Below are positions 55,078 to 63,086 of a DNA stretch of 64,000 nucleotides, in pieces. Numbering within the stretch: position 1 is the stretch's first letter; the number at the start of each line of letters is the position of its first letter. Made by a program: the position numbers and the translations under genes. Source of the stretch: Brooklawnia propionicigenes (lineage in GTDB: Bacteria; Actinomycetota; Actinomycetes; Propionibacteriales; Propionibacteriaceae); assembly GCF_030297015.1 (NCBI RefSeq), contig NZ_AP028056.1, positions 258,939 through 322,938 of the forward strand. Reading direction: 5' to 3'. The notes below the pieces were generated by a model. The model saw nothing but the letters and a program-made list of their open reading frames with translations, had not been told where the DNA came from and did not search any database.

Positions 55078-55992
55078 GTGACGACCGGACGCTTCGCTCC
55101 CAGCCCCACGTCCGATCTGCATCTGGGCAATCTGCGCACCGCTGTGCTGGCCTGGCTGCTGGCCCGCGACGATGCCGGTGCCTTCCTGTTGCGTATCGAG
55201 GATCTCGATCAGCAGCGGGTCGCGGCCGCCCCGCAGGTCGCGCAGCGTCAGCTGACCGATCTGGCAGCGCTGGGCATCGACTGGGATGGCGAGGTCGTGC
55301 GGCAATCACAGCGGCTGGACCTCTACCGGGATGCTGCGGCCGGTCTGGAGACCTACGAGTGCTATTGCACGCGCCGCGAAATCGCCGAGGCTTCCCAGGC
55401 CCCGCACGGTTCGTACCGCCCTTATCCGGGAACCTGCGCGCATCTGACCCGGTCCGAGCGAGCCGCCCGACGGGCAGTGCGGCCGGCAGCCATCAGGGTG
55501 CGCGCCCACGGCGCAGCCATGACCGTGCATGACCTGCATGCCGGCGAGGTGAGCGGTGAGGTCGACGATTTCGTCCTCTTCCGCGCCGACGGCACCCCGG
55601 CCTACAACCTTGCCGTGGTGGTCGACGATGGCCTGCAGGGCGTCACCCAGGTCTGCCGGGGCGCGGACCTTCTCGATTCAGCACCCCGTCAGGCGTGGCT
55701 GGCGCGCGAGCTCGGTTTCGTTCCGCCGAGTTACGCCCATGTCGGGCTGGCGGTGAATCGGGTCGGCGAACGGCTGGCCAAGCGCGACGGGGCGGTCACG
55801 TTGAGCGAGCTGGAGTCTTCGGGGTTGTCCGGTCGGCAGGTTTTCGAGACGATCTGCCGCTCGGCCGGACTGCCGGCAGCCGGCTCGGCCCCGGAACTGC
55901 TGGACGCGGTCCGGGGCCGGGACTGGTGGACGATCGAAGCGATCTGGCGGCCCTGGGTCGTGGACGCTCGGGCGATCATCGACCGCCGCTGA
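55078..55992 (+). CDS. gluQ: glutamyl-Q tRNA(Asp) synthetase
   Basis: 304 residues from GTG 55078. GRFAPSPTSDLHLGNLRTAVLAWLLA is the HIGH-type motif and RLAKRDGAVTL the KMSKR-type motif. The protein ends before any anticodon-binding domain, which separates it from full GltX. The zinc cluster residues C-x-C...Y...C (ECYCTRREI, YPGTCAHL) are present. It glutamylates queuosine on tRNA-Asp, consistent with tgt nearby. A long in-frame extension upstream is antisense to pafB and rejected. Confidence 0.92.
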   Translation: MTTGRFAPSPTSDLHLGNLRTAVLAWLLARDDAGAFLLRIEDLDQQRVAAAPQVAQRQLTDLAALGIDWDGEVVRQSQRLDLYRDAAAGLETYECYCTRREIAEASQAPHGSYRPYPGTCAHLTRSERAARRAVRPAAIRVRAHGAAMTVHDLHAGEVSGEVDDFVLFRADGTPAYNLAVVVDDGLQGVTQVCRGADLLDSAPRQAWLARELGFVPPSYAHVGLAVNRVGERLAKRDGAVTLSELESSGLSGRQVFETICRSAGLPAAGSAPELLDAVRGRDWWTIEAIWRPWVVDARAIIDRR

Positions 55993-56005
55993 GCCGTCCC
56001 GGGGT

Positions 56006-57040
56006 CTAGCTGTACGCCTGGGTGAACAGCAGGTCGACCACGCAGGCAACCGAGGTATTCGGCGCGATGGACGGCGTCCGGTTGCCGGTGGGGTAGGCGA
56101 CCGAGCCGGGCAGTGTCACCAGGACTCGGCTGCCGACCTGCTGGCCGACCAGGGCATTGAACAGCGCCTGGTGCACCGCAGCACTGGCCGCATCGGTGAC
56201 CGACGCGCTGCCGTAGTCGTTGTAGTACTCGGTGCCGTCCCAGGTGACGCAGACTGCGTGTGAGGTGAGCGCGTCGGTCGCCTGCAATGCCGCGCCACTG
56301 CCCTGGATGAGCGGCTGGACGCCGACCTCGGTGGGTTCGGCGAGCCCGGCGGGAATGCTGATCTGGGGGACGCCATCGGCTGTCTCGGTGACGACCGGCA
56401 GACCATCGGGCGGTGTCACGGTCGAACCCACCGGGCCGGCAAGTTCGCTGTCCAGAATGTCGACGACGAACAGCAGTGTGTCTCCGGGATCGACGCCGAT
56501 ACTGGCCTGCCCGTTGGGATCGTAGGCCTCGGAACTGGTGATTGCGATCGCCAGGCGGCTGCCCACGCGTTGACCGACGATGCCCTTGGCGAAGCCGGTA
56601 ATCACTCCGGACAGCTGGAAGGTCGTTGGGGCTCCCGAGATCCAGGAGGAGTCGAACACCGAACCACTGCGGGCGTTGATGCCGACATAGTGCATGTTGA
56701 CCGTCGCGGTCGCGCTGGGGACCTCCGTTCCGGTGCCTTGGATGACGACCTTCGTCATCGTCTCGTCGACCTTGAAGGGGTAGGGGGCGTTGACCGTCGG
56801 CTCGGTACCCCAGTCACCGGTCACATCGATACTGCTCAGATCGGTCAGCACGGTGGGATCGACCGTCGGCGTAGCACTCGGCGTCGCGCTCGCGGGCGTG
56901 TCGGACGGCGTCGGGCTCGGGCTGTCGTCGGTATCGCTGCCACCACAGGCTGCGAGGGTCAATACCAGAGCCAGGGCTCCGGCGATCGCACCCAGGCGCG
57001 CCGACCGGCGTTTGGGAGACTGGAATCTATGGTCATGCAC
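56006..57040 (-). CDS. FKBP-type peptidyl-prolyl isomerase lipoprotein with two FKBP-like units
   Basis: 344 residues, starting at GTG. ARLGAIAGALALVLTLAACG is the lipobox signal; a Pro/Ser/Thr-rich linker follows to about residue 65. The first FKBP unit (VVIQGTGTEVPSATATVNMHYVGINARSGSVFDSS...GFAKGIVGQRVGSRLAIAI) looks complete. A second, diverged unit (PLIQGSGAALQATDALTSHAVCVTWDGTEYY...FNALVGQQVGSRVLVTL) may be inactive. It probably helps folding of exported proteins. It lies 34 bases after rluB. Confidence 0.88.
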   Translation of the reverse strand: MHDHRFQSPKRRSARLGAIAGALALVLTLAACGGSDTDDSPSPTPSDTPASATPSATPTVDPTVLTDLSSIDVTGDWGTEPTVNAPYPFKVDETMTKVVIQGTGTEVPSATATVNMHYVGINARSGSVFDSSWISGAPTTFQLSGVITGFAKGIVGQRVGSRLAIAITSSEAYDPNGQASIGVDPGDTLLFVVDILDSELAGPVGSTVTPPDGLPVVTETADGVPQISIPAGLAEPTEVGVQPLIQGSGAALQATDALTSHAVCVTWDGTEYYNDYGSASVTDAASAAVHQALFNALVGQQVGSRVLVTLPGSVAYPTGNRTPSIAPNTSVACVVDLLFTQAYS

Positions 57041-57074
57041 CAGTGCAGATTACCCGACCTGCCTGATAACCAGC

Positions 57075-57818
57075 TCATCCCTGGTGGTCAATGACATCCA
57101 GCAGCGCACCCAGCTCGGCTTGCGTCAACTCGCGGGTTTGCCCGGACTGCAACTGTCCGAGTCGCACCGGGCCGATCGCGATGCGGGACAGTTGACGCAC
57201 CGGATGCCCGACGGCGTCCATCATCCGGCGCACGATGCGGTTGCGTCCCGAATGCAGCGTGATCTGGACGAGGCTGCGCGAGGCGGCGCGCTGAACCAGC
57301 TTCAGCTTGTCGGCCTTGATCGGGCCGTCCTCCAAGGTGACGCCCTTCTCCAGGCGGCGCAGAGTCTTGTTGTCGAGCAGACCCTCGACCTCCACGAGGT
57401 AGGTCTTCGGCACCTCATGACTGGGATGGGCCAGCTGGTTGGCGAACTCACCGTCGTTGGTCAGGATCAGCAGACCGTCGGTGTCGGTGTCCAGACGCCC
57501 GACATGGAAGAGCCGCTGATGCCGGGGCACGTACTGCTGGAGGCTGGGCCGGCCCTGCGGATCGTCCATCGTCGAGATGACACCTCGCGGCTTGTTGAGC
57601 ACGAGGTAGAGGTGGCGCCGGGGCGGCGGAATGCGGGAGCCGTCCACCCGGATGACATCCCGTTCCGGATCGACGCGGGTCCCCTGCTCGGTGATAACCC
57701 TGCCGTTGACCTCGACGCGTCCCTCGGCGATCAGCTCCTCGCTCGCCCGTCGGCTGGCTACGCCCGCTTGCGCGAGCGCCTTCTGCAGGCGCAGGCCTTC
57801 AGTTGGGTCGTCGGTCAT
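57075..57818 (-). CDS. rluB: 23S rRNA pseudouridine synthase (RluB/RsuA family)
   Basis: 247 residues. The N-terminal S4 RNA-binding domain is RLQKALAQAGVASRRASEELIAEGRVEVNGRV. The catalytic GRLDTDTDGLLILTNDG holds the essential aspartate, and GRNRIVRRMMDAVGHPVRQLSRIAIGP is the third motif. Its start overlaps scpB by 20 bases, the usual actinobacterial arrangement. Confidence 0.94.
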   Translation of the reverse strand: MTDDPTEGLRLQKALAQAGVASRRASEELIAEGRVEVNGRVITEQGTRVDPERDVIRVDGSRIPPPRRHLYLVLNKPRGVISTMDDPQGRPSLQQYVPRHQRLFHVGRLDTDTDGLLILTNDGEFANQLAHPSHEVPKTYLVEVEGLLDNKTLRRLEKGVTLEDGPIKADKLKLVQRAASRSLVQITLHSGRNRIVRRMMDAVGHPVRQLSRIAIGPVRLGQLQSGQTRELTQAELGALLDVIDHQG

Positions 57819-58413
57819 CAGTCTTCTCCACGTTGTCGGGAATGATTGCCAGGGCTGACAATTCAGCGGCCAGGTCGGCAGCCTCAGGCAGATGCGGGGC
57901 TATCGGTGGCAGATCATCCAGACTAGCCAGCCCGAGCCGCTCAAGGAAATAGTCGGTCGTGCACAGCAACCCGGCGCCGGTGCTCTCGTCGCGGTCCTGC
58001 TCGGCGATCAGGCCTCGCGCGATCAGCGTGCGCACCACGCCGTCCACGTTGACCCCGCGCACGGCCGAGACCCGCGAACGGGCGACCGGCTGCGAGTAGG
58101 CGATCACCGCGAGCGTCTCCATGGACGCCTGGCTGAGCCTGTTCTGCAGGCCCTCGACGACCCAGCGGGAGATCAGATCGGCCTGCTCCGGACGCGTCGC
58201 GTACTGCCAGCCCCCTGCGACCTCACGCAGCTGGAAACCCCGCCCGGTGCGGTCATAGAAGTCCTTCAGATCCACCAGCGCCTCGGTGACGACGGACTCG
58301 GGCTGCCGCACGGTCTCAGCCAGCACGACGACGGGCAGCGGCTCGGTAGCCAGCAGCAGCAAAGCCTCCAGCTCGGGTTGTACGCCAGTGGCTGCTTCGG
58401 TGATCTCACTCAT
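57799..58413 (-). CDS. scpB: segregation and condensation protein B
   Basis: 204 residues of tandem winged-helix type (LEALLLLATEPLPVVVLAETV, LSQASMETLAVIAYSQPVARSRVSAVRGVNVDGVVRTLIARGLI). It is the kite subunit of the SMC-ScpAB condensin. Start ATG 58413 overlaps scpA by 8 bases; the longer upstream frame is rejected. Confidence 0.94.
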   Translation of the reverse strand: MSEITEAATGVQPELEALLLLATEPLPVVVLAETVRQPESVVTEALVDLKDFYDRTGRGFQLREVAGGWQYATRPEQADLISRWVVEGLQNRLSQASMETLAVIAYSQPVARSRVSAVRGVNVDGVVRTLIARGLIAEQDRDESTGAGLLCTTDYFLERLGLASLDDLPPIAPHLPEAADLAAELSALAIIPDNVEKTDDRRPN

Positions 58414-59251
58414 TCGGCTCTGGTGTCCTCTCCTGATTGTCCTGGACGGCGGGCAGATCGAACTCGTCGGAGATCTCGATCTCACCCGACTCCTGCCCGG
58501 TCCAGCGGATGGTGAGTTCACCCAGCGGGCTCAGCTGTTCGAAACTCACCTGGGCTTGGCGGAACAGTTCGAGGAGTGCCAGGAATCTCGCGACGCACTC
58601 CAGCCTGGTGGCGTCCTGCGTCAATGCGCGGAAGGTCAGCGTGCGCGCTGCGCGCATCCGCGCCGCGATGATGCCGGCCTGCGCAGCCACGCTGATCTGC
58701 GGTAGATGCAGCTGCGACAGCGGCATCTGCTGTTCGGCCTCACGGGTGAAGGCGCGCTCTGCGAGCTTCGCCAGCCGCGCGGGCCCGCCGGGGATGGTGA
58801 CCTCCGGTAGCAGCCGGCGGAACTGGTCCTCCAGTCCCCCCGGACGCGACCGGACCAATGCCTCGGCGGCCATCCGGTCGGCGAACCAGGCGGAGATCTG
58901 CTTGTAGGCGCGGTATTGCAGGAGCCTGGCGAAAAGCAGGTCTCGTGCTTCGAGCACGGCCAGATCGTCCTGGTCCTCCACTTCGCCGCTGGGCAGCAGC
59001 CGGGCGGCCTTGAGATCGAGCAGCGTCGCCGCGACCACCAGGAAGGACGAGGTCTGCTCCAGGTCCCAGACCTCGCCTCCCACCTTGACATGCGCGATGA
59101 ACTCGTCGGTGACCTGGCTGAGGGCGACCTCGGTGATGTCCAGCTGCCGGCGTCCGATCAGCTGAAGGAGCAGGTCGAACGGCCCCTCGAAGTTGGTCAG
59201 GCGGAGCAGGAATGAGCCGTCGGGTTCCGAGGCCGGCTGGGGGCTGGTCAT
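58406..59251 (-). CDS. scpA: segregation and condensation protein A
   Basis: 281 residues. FLLRLTNFEGPFDLLLQLIGRRQLDITEVALSQVTDEFIAHV is the N-terminal kleisin motif that contacts the SMC neck. The C-terminal winged helix (about 200-270) contacts SMC heads. It bridges SMC for chromosome condensation. It overlaps the upstream small gene by 4 bases. Confidence 0.94.
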   Translation of the reverse strand: MTSPQPASEPDGSFLLRLTNFEGPFDLLLQLIGRRQLDITEVALSQVTDEFIAHVKVGGEVWDLEQTSSFLVVAATLLDLKAARLLPSGEVEDQDDLAVLEARDLLFARLLQYRAYKQISAWFADRMAAEALVRSRPGGLEDQFRRLLPEVTIPGGPARLAKLAERAFTREAEQQMPLSQLHLPQISVAAQAGIIAARMRAARTLTFRALTQDATRLECVARFLALLELFRQAQVSFEQLSPLGELTIRWTGQESGEIEISDEFDLPAVQDNQERTPEPNE

Positions 59252-59577
59252 TGCTGCAGCCGTTGCAGCGCAGCTGAGTCGTCACCGCCTGTTTGGAGCT
59301 CATCGGCCAGCATGCCGATGGCCACGCGGACCAGCCGCCCGCGGTCGACATTGATGCCGTACTCGGCCCGCAACCGCAACCGAATCTGCTCTAGGTTGAG
59401 CAGTTCTTCGGTGCTGACGTACACGGTGATCTTCTCATCGTGGCGGATCCGGCCGGTCGGACCGGCCGGCACTTTCATCGGTGGCGGCGAAGCGGACGCG
59501 GGGACGTCCGGCATGGGGGTCTCGGCCTGGCCGCGGAACAGCTCGTCCGCGCCCGGCAGACTCACCCGGCGTGGCAT
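59248..59577 (-). CDS. small putative DNA-binding protein (RHH/ParB-like partner of ParA)
   Basis: 109 residues. The C-terminal half (KITVYVSTEELLNLEQIRLRLRAEYGINVDRGRLVRVAIGMLADEL) reads like a strand-helix-helix DNA-binding fold. The N-terminal half is proline-rich and disordered. It overlaps parA by 16 bases and scpA by 4. The position suggests that it links the orphan ParA to DNA or condensin. No function is established here. Confidence 0.65.
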   Translation of the reverse strand: MPRRVSLPGADELFRGQAETPMPDVPASASPPPMKVPAGPTGRIRHDEKITVYVSTEELLNLEQIRLRLRAEYGINVDRGRLVRVAIGMLADELQTGGDDSAALQRLQQ

Positions 59578-60488
59578 CGAACGAGCACCTCCCTCGCGAG
59601 CATCCGGTAGGCCTCGGCGCCGGGAGAGGTGGGCGCGTAGCTGGTGATCGGTTCACCTGCGACGGTGGTCTCGGGGAACTTCACGGTGCGGCGGATGACG
59701 GTATGGAAGACGCTGTCCCCGAAGGCCTCCAATACTCGCTGGAGCACCTCACGGCTGTGCAGCGTGCGGGAGTCGTACATGGTCGCGAGAATCCCGATCA
59801 TCTCCAGATCGGGATTGAGCCTGTCGATGACCTTCGAGATCGTATCGGTCAGCAAGGCAACACCGCGCAACGCGAAGAACTCGCATTCGAGCGGAATGAT
59901 GACCTTGTCGGAGGCGGTCAGCGCATTGACCGTCAGCAGACCCAGCGACGGCGCACAATCGATGAGGATGAAGTCGTAGCGGTCGCGTATCCGATCGAGC
60001 ACCCGCTTCAGGCTTTGTTCCCGGGCGACTTCGCTGACCAACTGCACTTCGGCCGCCGACAGATCGATATTGGCCGGCAGCAGATCCATGCCTTCGGTCG
60101 CGGTGGACAGCACGATCTCGTCGAACGAGTACTCACGGCTGAGCAACAGGTTGTAGATCGACTGGTCGAGGTTGTGCGGGTTCACGCCGAGCCCCACCGA
60201 CAGCGAACCCTGCGGATCGAAGTCGACCAGGAGAACGCGGCGTCCGGTTTCTGCCAGCGCGGCGCCCAGGTTGATGGTGCTCGTCGTCTTGCCGACGCCA
60301 CCCTTCTGATTGGTCATCGAGATGATGATCGCGTGCTTGGGCCCGGGCTCCGGAGGCGTCGGCTCGGGCAGATCAGGCAGCGGACGCCCGGTCGGTCCGA
60401 GCTCAGATTCTGGTTCGACAGGCTCGACATCCTCGGAGGTCTCGACCTCGAACAGCCCATCGTCTGCCCGCGTTGATCGGTTGTTCAT
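59562..60488 (-). CDS. parA: ParA family ATPase (Soj-like, orphan type)
   Basis: 308 residues. Deviant Walker A KGGVGKTT, LLVDFDPQGSLSVGLG, Walker B ILIDCAPSLGLLTVNAL and PLECEFFALRGV are intact. An acidic, proline-rich N-terminal tail of about 45 residues precedes the ATPase. ATG 60488 follows AAGGAG. The scpAB-rluB neighbourhood is the second, non-origin ParA locus of actinobacteria; no parB or parS is seen here. Confidence 0.93.
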   Translation of the reverse strand: MNNRSTRADDGLFEVETSEDVEPVEPESELGPTGRPLPDLPEPTPPEPGPKHAIIISMTNQKGGVGKTTSTINLGAALAETGRRVLLVDFDPQGSLSVGLGVNPHNLDQSIYNLLLSREYSFDEIVLSTATEGMDLLPANIDLSAAEVQLVSEVAREQSLKRVLDRIRDRYDFILIDCAPSLGLLTVNALTASDKVIIPLECEFFALRGVALLTDTISKVIDRLNPDLEMIGILATMYDSRTLHSREVLQRVLEAFGDSVFHTVIRRTVKFPETTVAGEPITSYAPTSPGAEAYRMLAREVLVRCHAG

Positions 60489-60808
60489 GCAGGTGCTCCT
60501 TACAGGCCGGGTGACGAGCCAAGATTAGTCGACATGTCCCCTCGGCCGGCCTCCCGGCCGCCGACTCGCCCGAATGGCGCCCAGAGTCTCGACAAGGGCT
60601 CCACAGTTGAGCCAGATGCTGGGTCGGTCTCTTCTTGAGTCACCCGGCAGGACGCCCATGCTCGATAAACCCGCGGTTTCCATTTTGTGTCCATTTCGTC
60701 ATGGAGGGCGCGACTGATTTTTGCGTGGCCGTAACAAACGGGACCTAGCGTCCTGCGAAAAGACACAATCACGTGTGGCTTGCTCATACGCAAACGCAGG
60801 AGTCGCCC
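60489..60808. other. 320-base intergenic region between parA and livK
   Basis: The region separates divergent parA and livK. It holds the ribosome binding sites of both genes, a short CCGGCC-type hairpin near 60541-60562, and an AT-richer patch at 60670-60730 that could contain the livK promoter. No promoter, riboswitch or small gene was convincing. Confidence 0.5.
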
Positions 60809-62083
60809 ATGAATATCCAACGACGCCGGGTATCAACCCGCTCGGCAATCCTTCGCACGACCGCGGTCGCAGGGATCGCGGCGCTCGCGCTCTCGGCCTG
60901 TTCTGGTGGAGAGACCTCCGGGGGTTCCTCACCCACCGGCGCCGCCGGTGATCTGGACCTAAAGGTCGGCACCATCTTCCCCCAGACCGGCTCGCTGGCA
61001 ACTCTCGGCCCGCCCGAGATCGCCGGCGTGGACCTGGCCGTCAAGGACATCAACGATGCGGCGCAGGGCTTGTCCGTCCAGGTCACCCACACGGACTCCG
61101 GCGATACGACAACCAACATCGCCACCCAGTCGGCGACTTCGCTGCTGTCCCAGGGAATGTCCGCGATCGTCGGAGCTGCGTCGTCCGGTGTCTCGATGAC
61201 GATCATCGACCAGATCACCGGTGCGGGCGTTGTTCAGATCTCGCCGGCGAATACGTCGCCCGACTTCACGGACTACGACGACGACGGGTATTACTGGCGG
61301 ACCGCGCCATCGGACGTCCTGCAGGGCCAGATCCTCGGAAACAAGATCCTGGAGGACGGCAAGACCAAGGTCGGCGTCCTGTACATGAACGACCCGTACG
61401 GCATTGGCCTGGCCCAGAACCTCGTCAAGACCCTCGAAGCCGGTGGGGCCACTGTTTCCTCGAACATCACCTACGATCCGTCGGCCTCCAACTTCACCTC
61501 GGAAGTCGGCCAGGTGCTCGCTCAGAGCCCCGATGCCGTCGCGGTGATCGGATTCGAGGAATCCAAGATCATCTTCTCCAACCTGGCGACCGAGGGTTTC
61601 GACTTCGCGAACCTGTACGGTACCGATGGCAACTACGGTCAGCTGGCGCCCGGTGATCAGCCCGACATCGCGGGTGCCCAGTTCACGAGCCCCGGCGTCA
61701 AGGCCACCGACGACTTCCAGGCCAGACTGCAGGAGCTCGTCGCTTCCCAGGGAGCAAGCCCGCTGAACGTCTTCAGCTATGCTGCGGAGGCCTACGACGC
61801 CACCGTCCTGACAGCGCTCGCAGCGCTGCAGGGTGGAGCTACCGATGGCCAGACCATCAGGGACAACCTGCAGTCGGTTTCGGAGGGTGGCACCAAGTGC
61901 ACCACCTTCGGTGACTGCGCCGAGCTGCTGGCTTCCGGTACCGACATCGACTACGACGGGCTGTCCGGCCCGATCACCTTCGATGCGAACGGCGATGTGA
62001 CCGAGGCAACCATCTCGATCTACAAGTACAGCGCCGGCAACGAGTCCGCCTGGGTTGACCAGGTGTCAGGCACCCTCAGCTGA
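60809..62083 (+). CDS. livK: branched-chain amino acid ABC transporter substrate-binding lipoprotein
   Basis: 424 residues from ATG 60809, with AGGAG 6 bases upstream. RRRVSTRSAILRTTAVAGIAALALSAC is the signal and lipobox. LKVGTIFPQTGSLATLGPPEIAGVDLAVKDIND and GAASSGVSMTIIDQI are characteristic of LivK/LivJ-type binding proteins. It captures a branched-chain amino acid or a related compound outside the membrane. It is convergent with the ATPase genes livF and livG and not in one operon with them. Confidence 0.9.
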   Translation: MNIQRRRVSTRSAILRTTAVAGIAALALSACSGGETSGGSSPTGAAGDLDLKVGTIFPQTGSLATLGPPEIAGVDLAVKDINDAAQGLSVQVTHTDSGDTTTNIATQSATSLLSQGMSAIVGAASSGVSMTIIDQITGAGVVQISPANTSPDFTDYDDDGYYWRTAPSDVLQGQILGNKILEDGKTKVGVLYMNDPYGIGLAQNLVKTLEAGGATVSSNITYDPSASNFTSEVGQVLAQSPDAVAVIGFEESKIIFSNLATEGFDFANLYGTDGNYGQLAPGDQPDIAGAQFTSPGVKATDDFQARLQELVASQGASPLNVFSYAAEAYDATVLTALAALQGGATDGQTIRDNLQSVSEGGTKCTTFGDCAELLASGTDIDYDGLSGPITFDANGDVTEATISIYKYSAGNESAWVDQVSGTLS

Positions 62084-62102
62084 GGTCTGCTGTCTCATTT
62101 CG

Positions 62103-62153
62103 ATCACTCCGGGTTCCGGTTGAGGTGCGAGCCTCGCCGGGGCCCGGAGTGAT
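62103..62153 (+). terminator. hairpin terminator of livK
   Basis: ATCACTCCGGG (62103-62113) pairs perfectly with CCCGGAGTGAT (62143-62153) over 11 bases, with a smaller hairpin inside. It starts 20 bases after the stop codon and TGTCTGT follows. Confidence 0.65.
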
Positions 62154-62231
62154 TGTCTGTCCACGGACGAAACACCCTCACTGCCGCGCAGGCAGATCCG
62201 TGCCGCGTCAAGGACCACGCCGCCACGCCAA

Positions 62232-62298
62232 GGACCACAAAGACGCGGACCACAAAGACGCCCCCCGAACGGTCAGGAGACCGCGCAAGAGGGGCGTC
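62232..62298 (-). terminator. short direct repeat and probable terminator of livF
   Basis: GGACCACAAAGACGC occurs twice in succession at about 62232-62261. The second copy provides GACGCCCC (62257-62264), which pairs with GGGGCGTC (62291-62298) to form an 8-base stem 42 bases beyond the livF stop. The rest of the 256-base gap (62154-62339) shows no gene. Confidence 0.45.
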
Positions 62299-62339
62299 CG
62301 AGGGGTCAATCCGACAGGGATCAACCAGACTTCTGAGAG

Positions 62340-63086
62340 TTAGCCGGCCTTGTGATCTGCAGCGAGAGTACCCAGGTAGAGCTGGATCACATTCGGGTCG
62401 TTGAGCAGTTCGTGCCCGGTGTTGACGTAAGCATCGCGCCCCATGTCGAGGACGTAGCCGCGATCACAGATCTGCAGGCATCGACGCGCGTTCTGCTCAA
62501 CCATCATCACCGAGACGCCCGCGGCATTGATGCGGGCGACATTCAAGAAGGTCTCGTCCTGACGTACCGGGGAGAGCCCGGCCGACGGCTCGTCCAGCAG
62601 GAGCACGTGGGGATCCATCATCAGCGCCCTCGACATCGCCACCATCTGACGCTCCCCGCCGGACAGCGAGCCAGCGCGCTGGCCGAGCCGCTTCTTGAGT
62701 TCGGGGAACAGCGTGACAACGAAATCGAGGCGACTCGGGTACAGGCTCGGGTTCTGATAGCAGCCCATCTGGAGATTCTCGGCAATAGTGAGACTCTCGA
62801 AGACGTTCTCCGTCTGCGGAACGAAGCCGACTCCCTTGCTGACCAGCCGGTTGGCCCGCAGCCCGGTGATGTCTTTTCCGTTGAGTGTCACGAAGCCAGA
62901 TCGGATCGTCACCAGCCCGAAGATGGCTTTGAGCAGGGTCGACTTGCCTGCGCCGTTGGGTCCGATGATCCCTACGAGCTCACCCTTGCCGACGTAGGCG
63001 TTCGTGCCGTTGAGAATGTTGACCTCGGGAACGTAGCCGGCGACCAGGTTCTCGACCTTCAGGACCGGCTGAGGAGTGGTGGTCAC
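62340..63086 (-). CDS. livF: branched-chain amino acid ABC transporter ATPase LivF
   Basis: 248 residues. Walker A GPNGAGKSTL, Q-loop VPQTENVF, signature LSGGERQMVAMSRA, Walker B VLLLDEPSAGLSP and switch histidine region VMMVEQNA match LivF. It overlaps livG by 4 bases. Confidence 0.93.
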   Translation of the reverse strand: MTTTPQPVLKVENLVAGYVPEVNILNGTNAYVGKGELVGIIGPNGAGKSTLLKAIFGLVTIRSGFVTLNGKDITGLRANRLVSKGVGFVPQTENVFESLTIAENLQMGCYQNPSLYPSRLDFVVTLFPELKKRLGQRAGSLSGGERQMVAMSRALMMDPHVLLLDEPSAGLSPVRQDETFLNVARINAAGVSVMMVEQNARRCLQICDRGYVLDMGRDAYVNTGHELLNDPNVIQLYLGTLAADHKAG

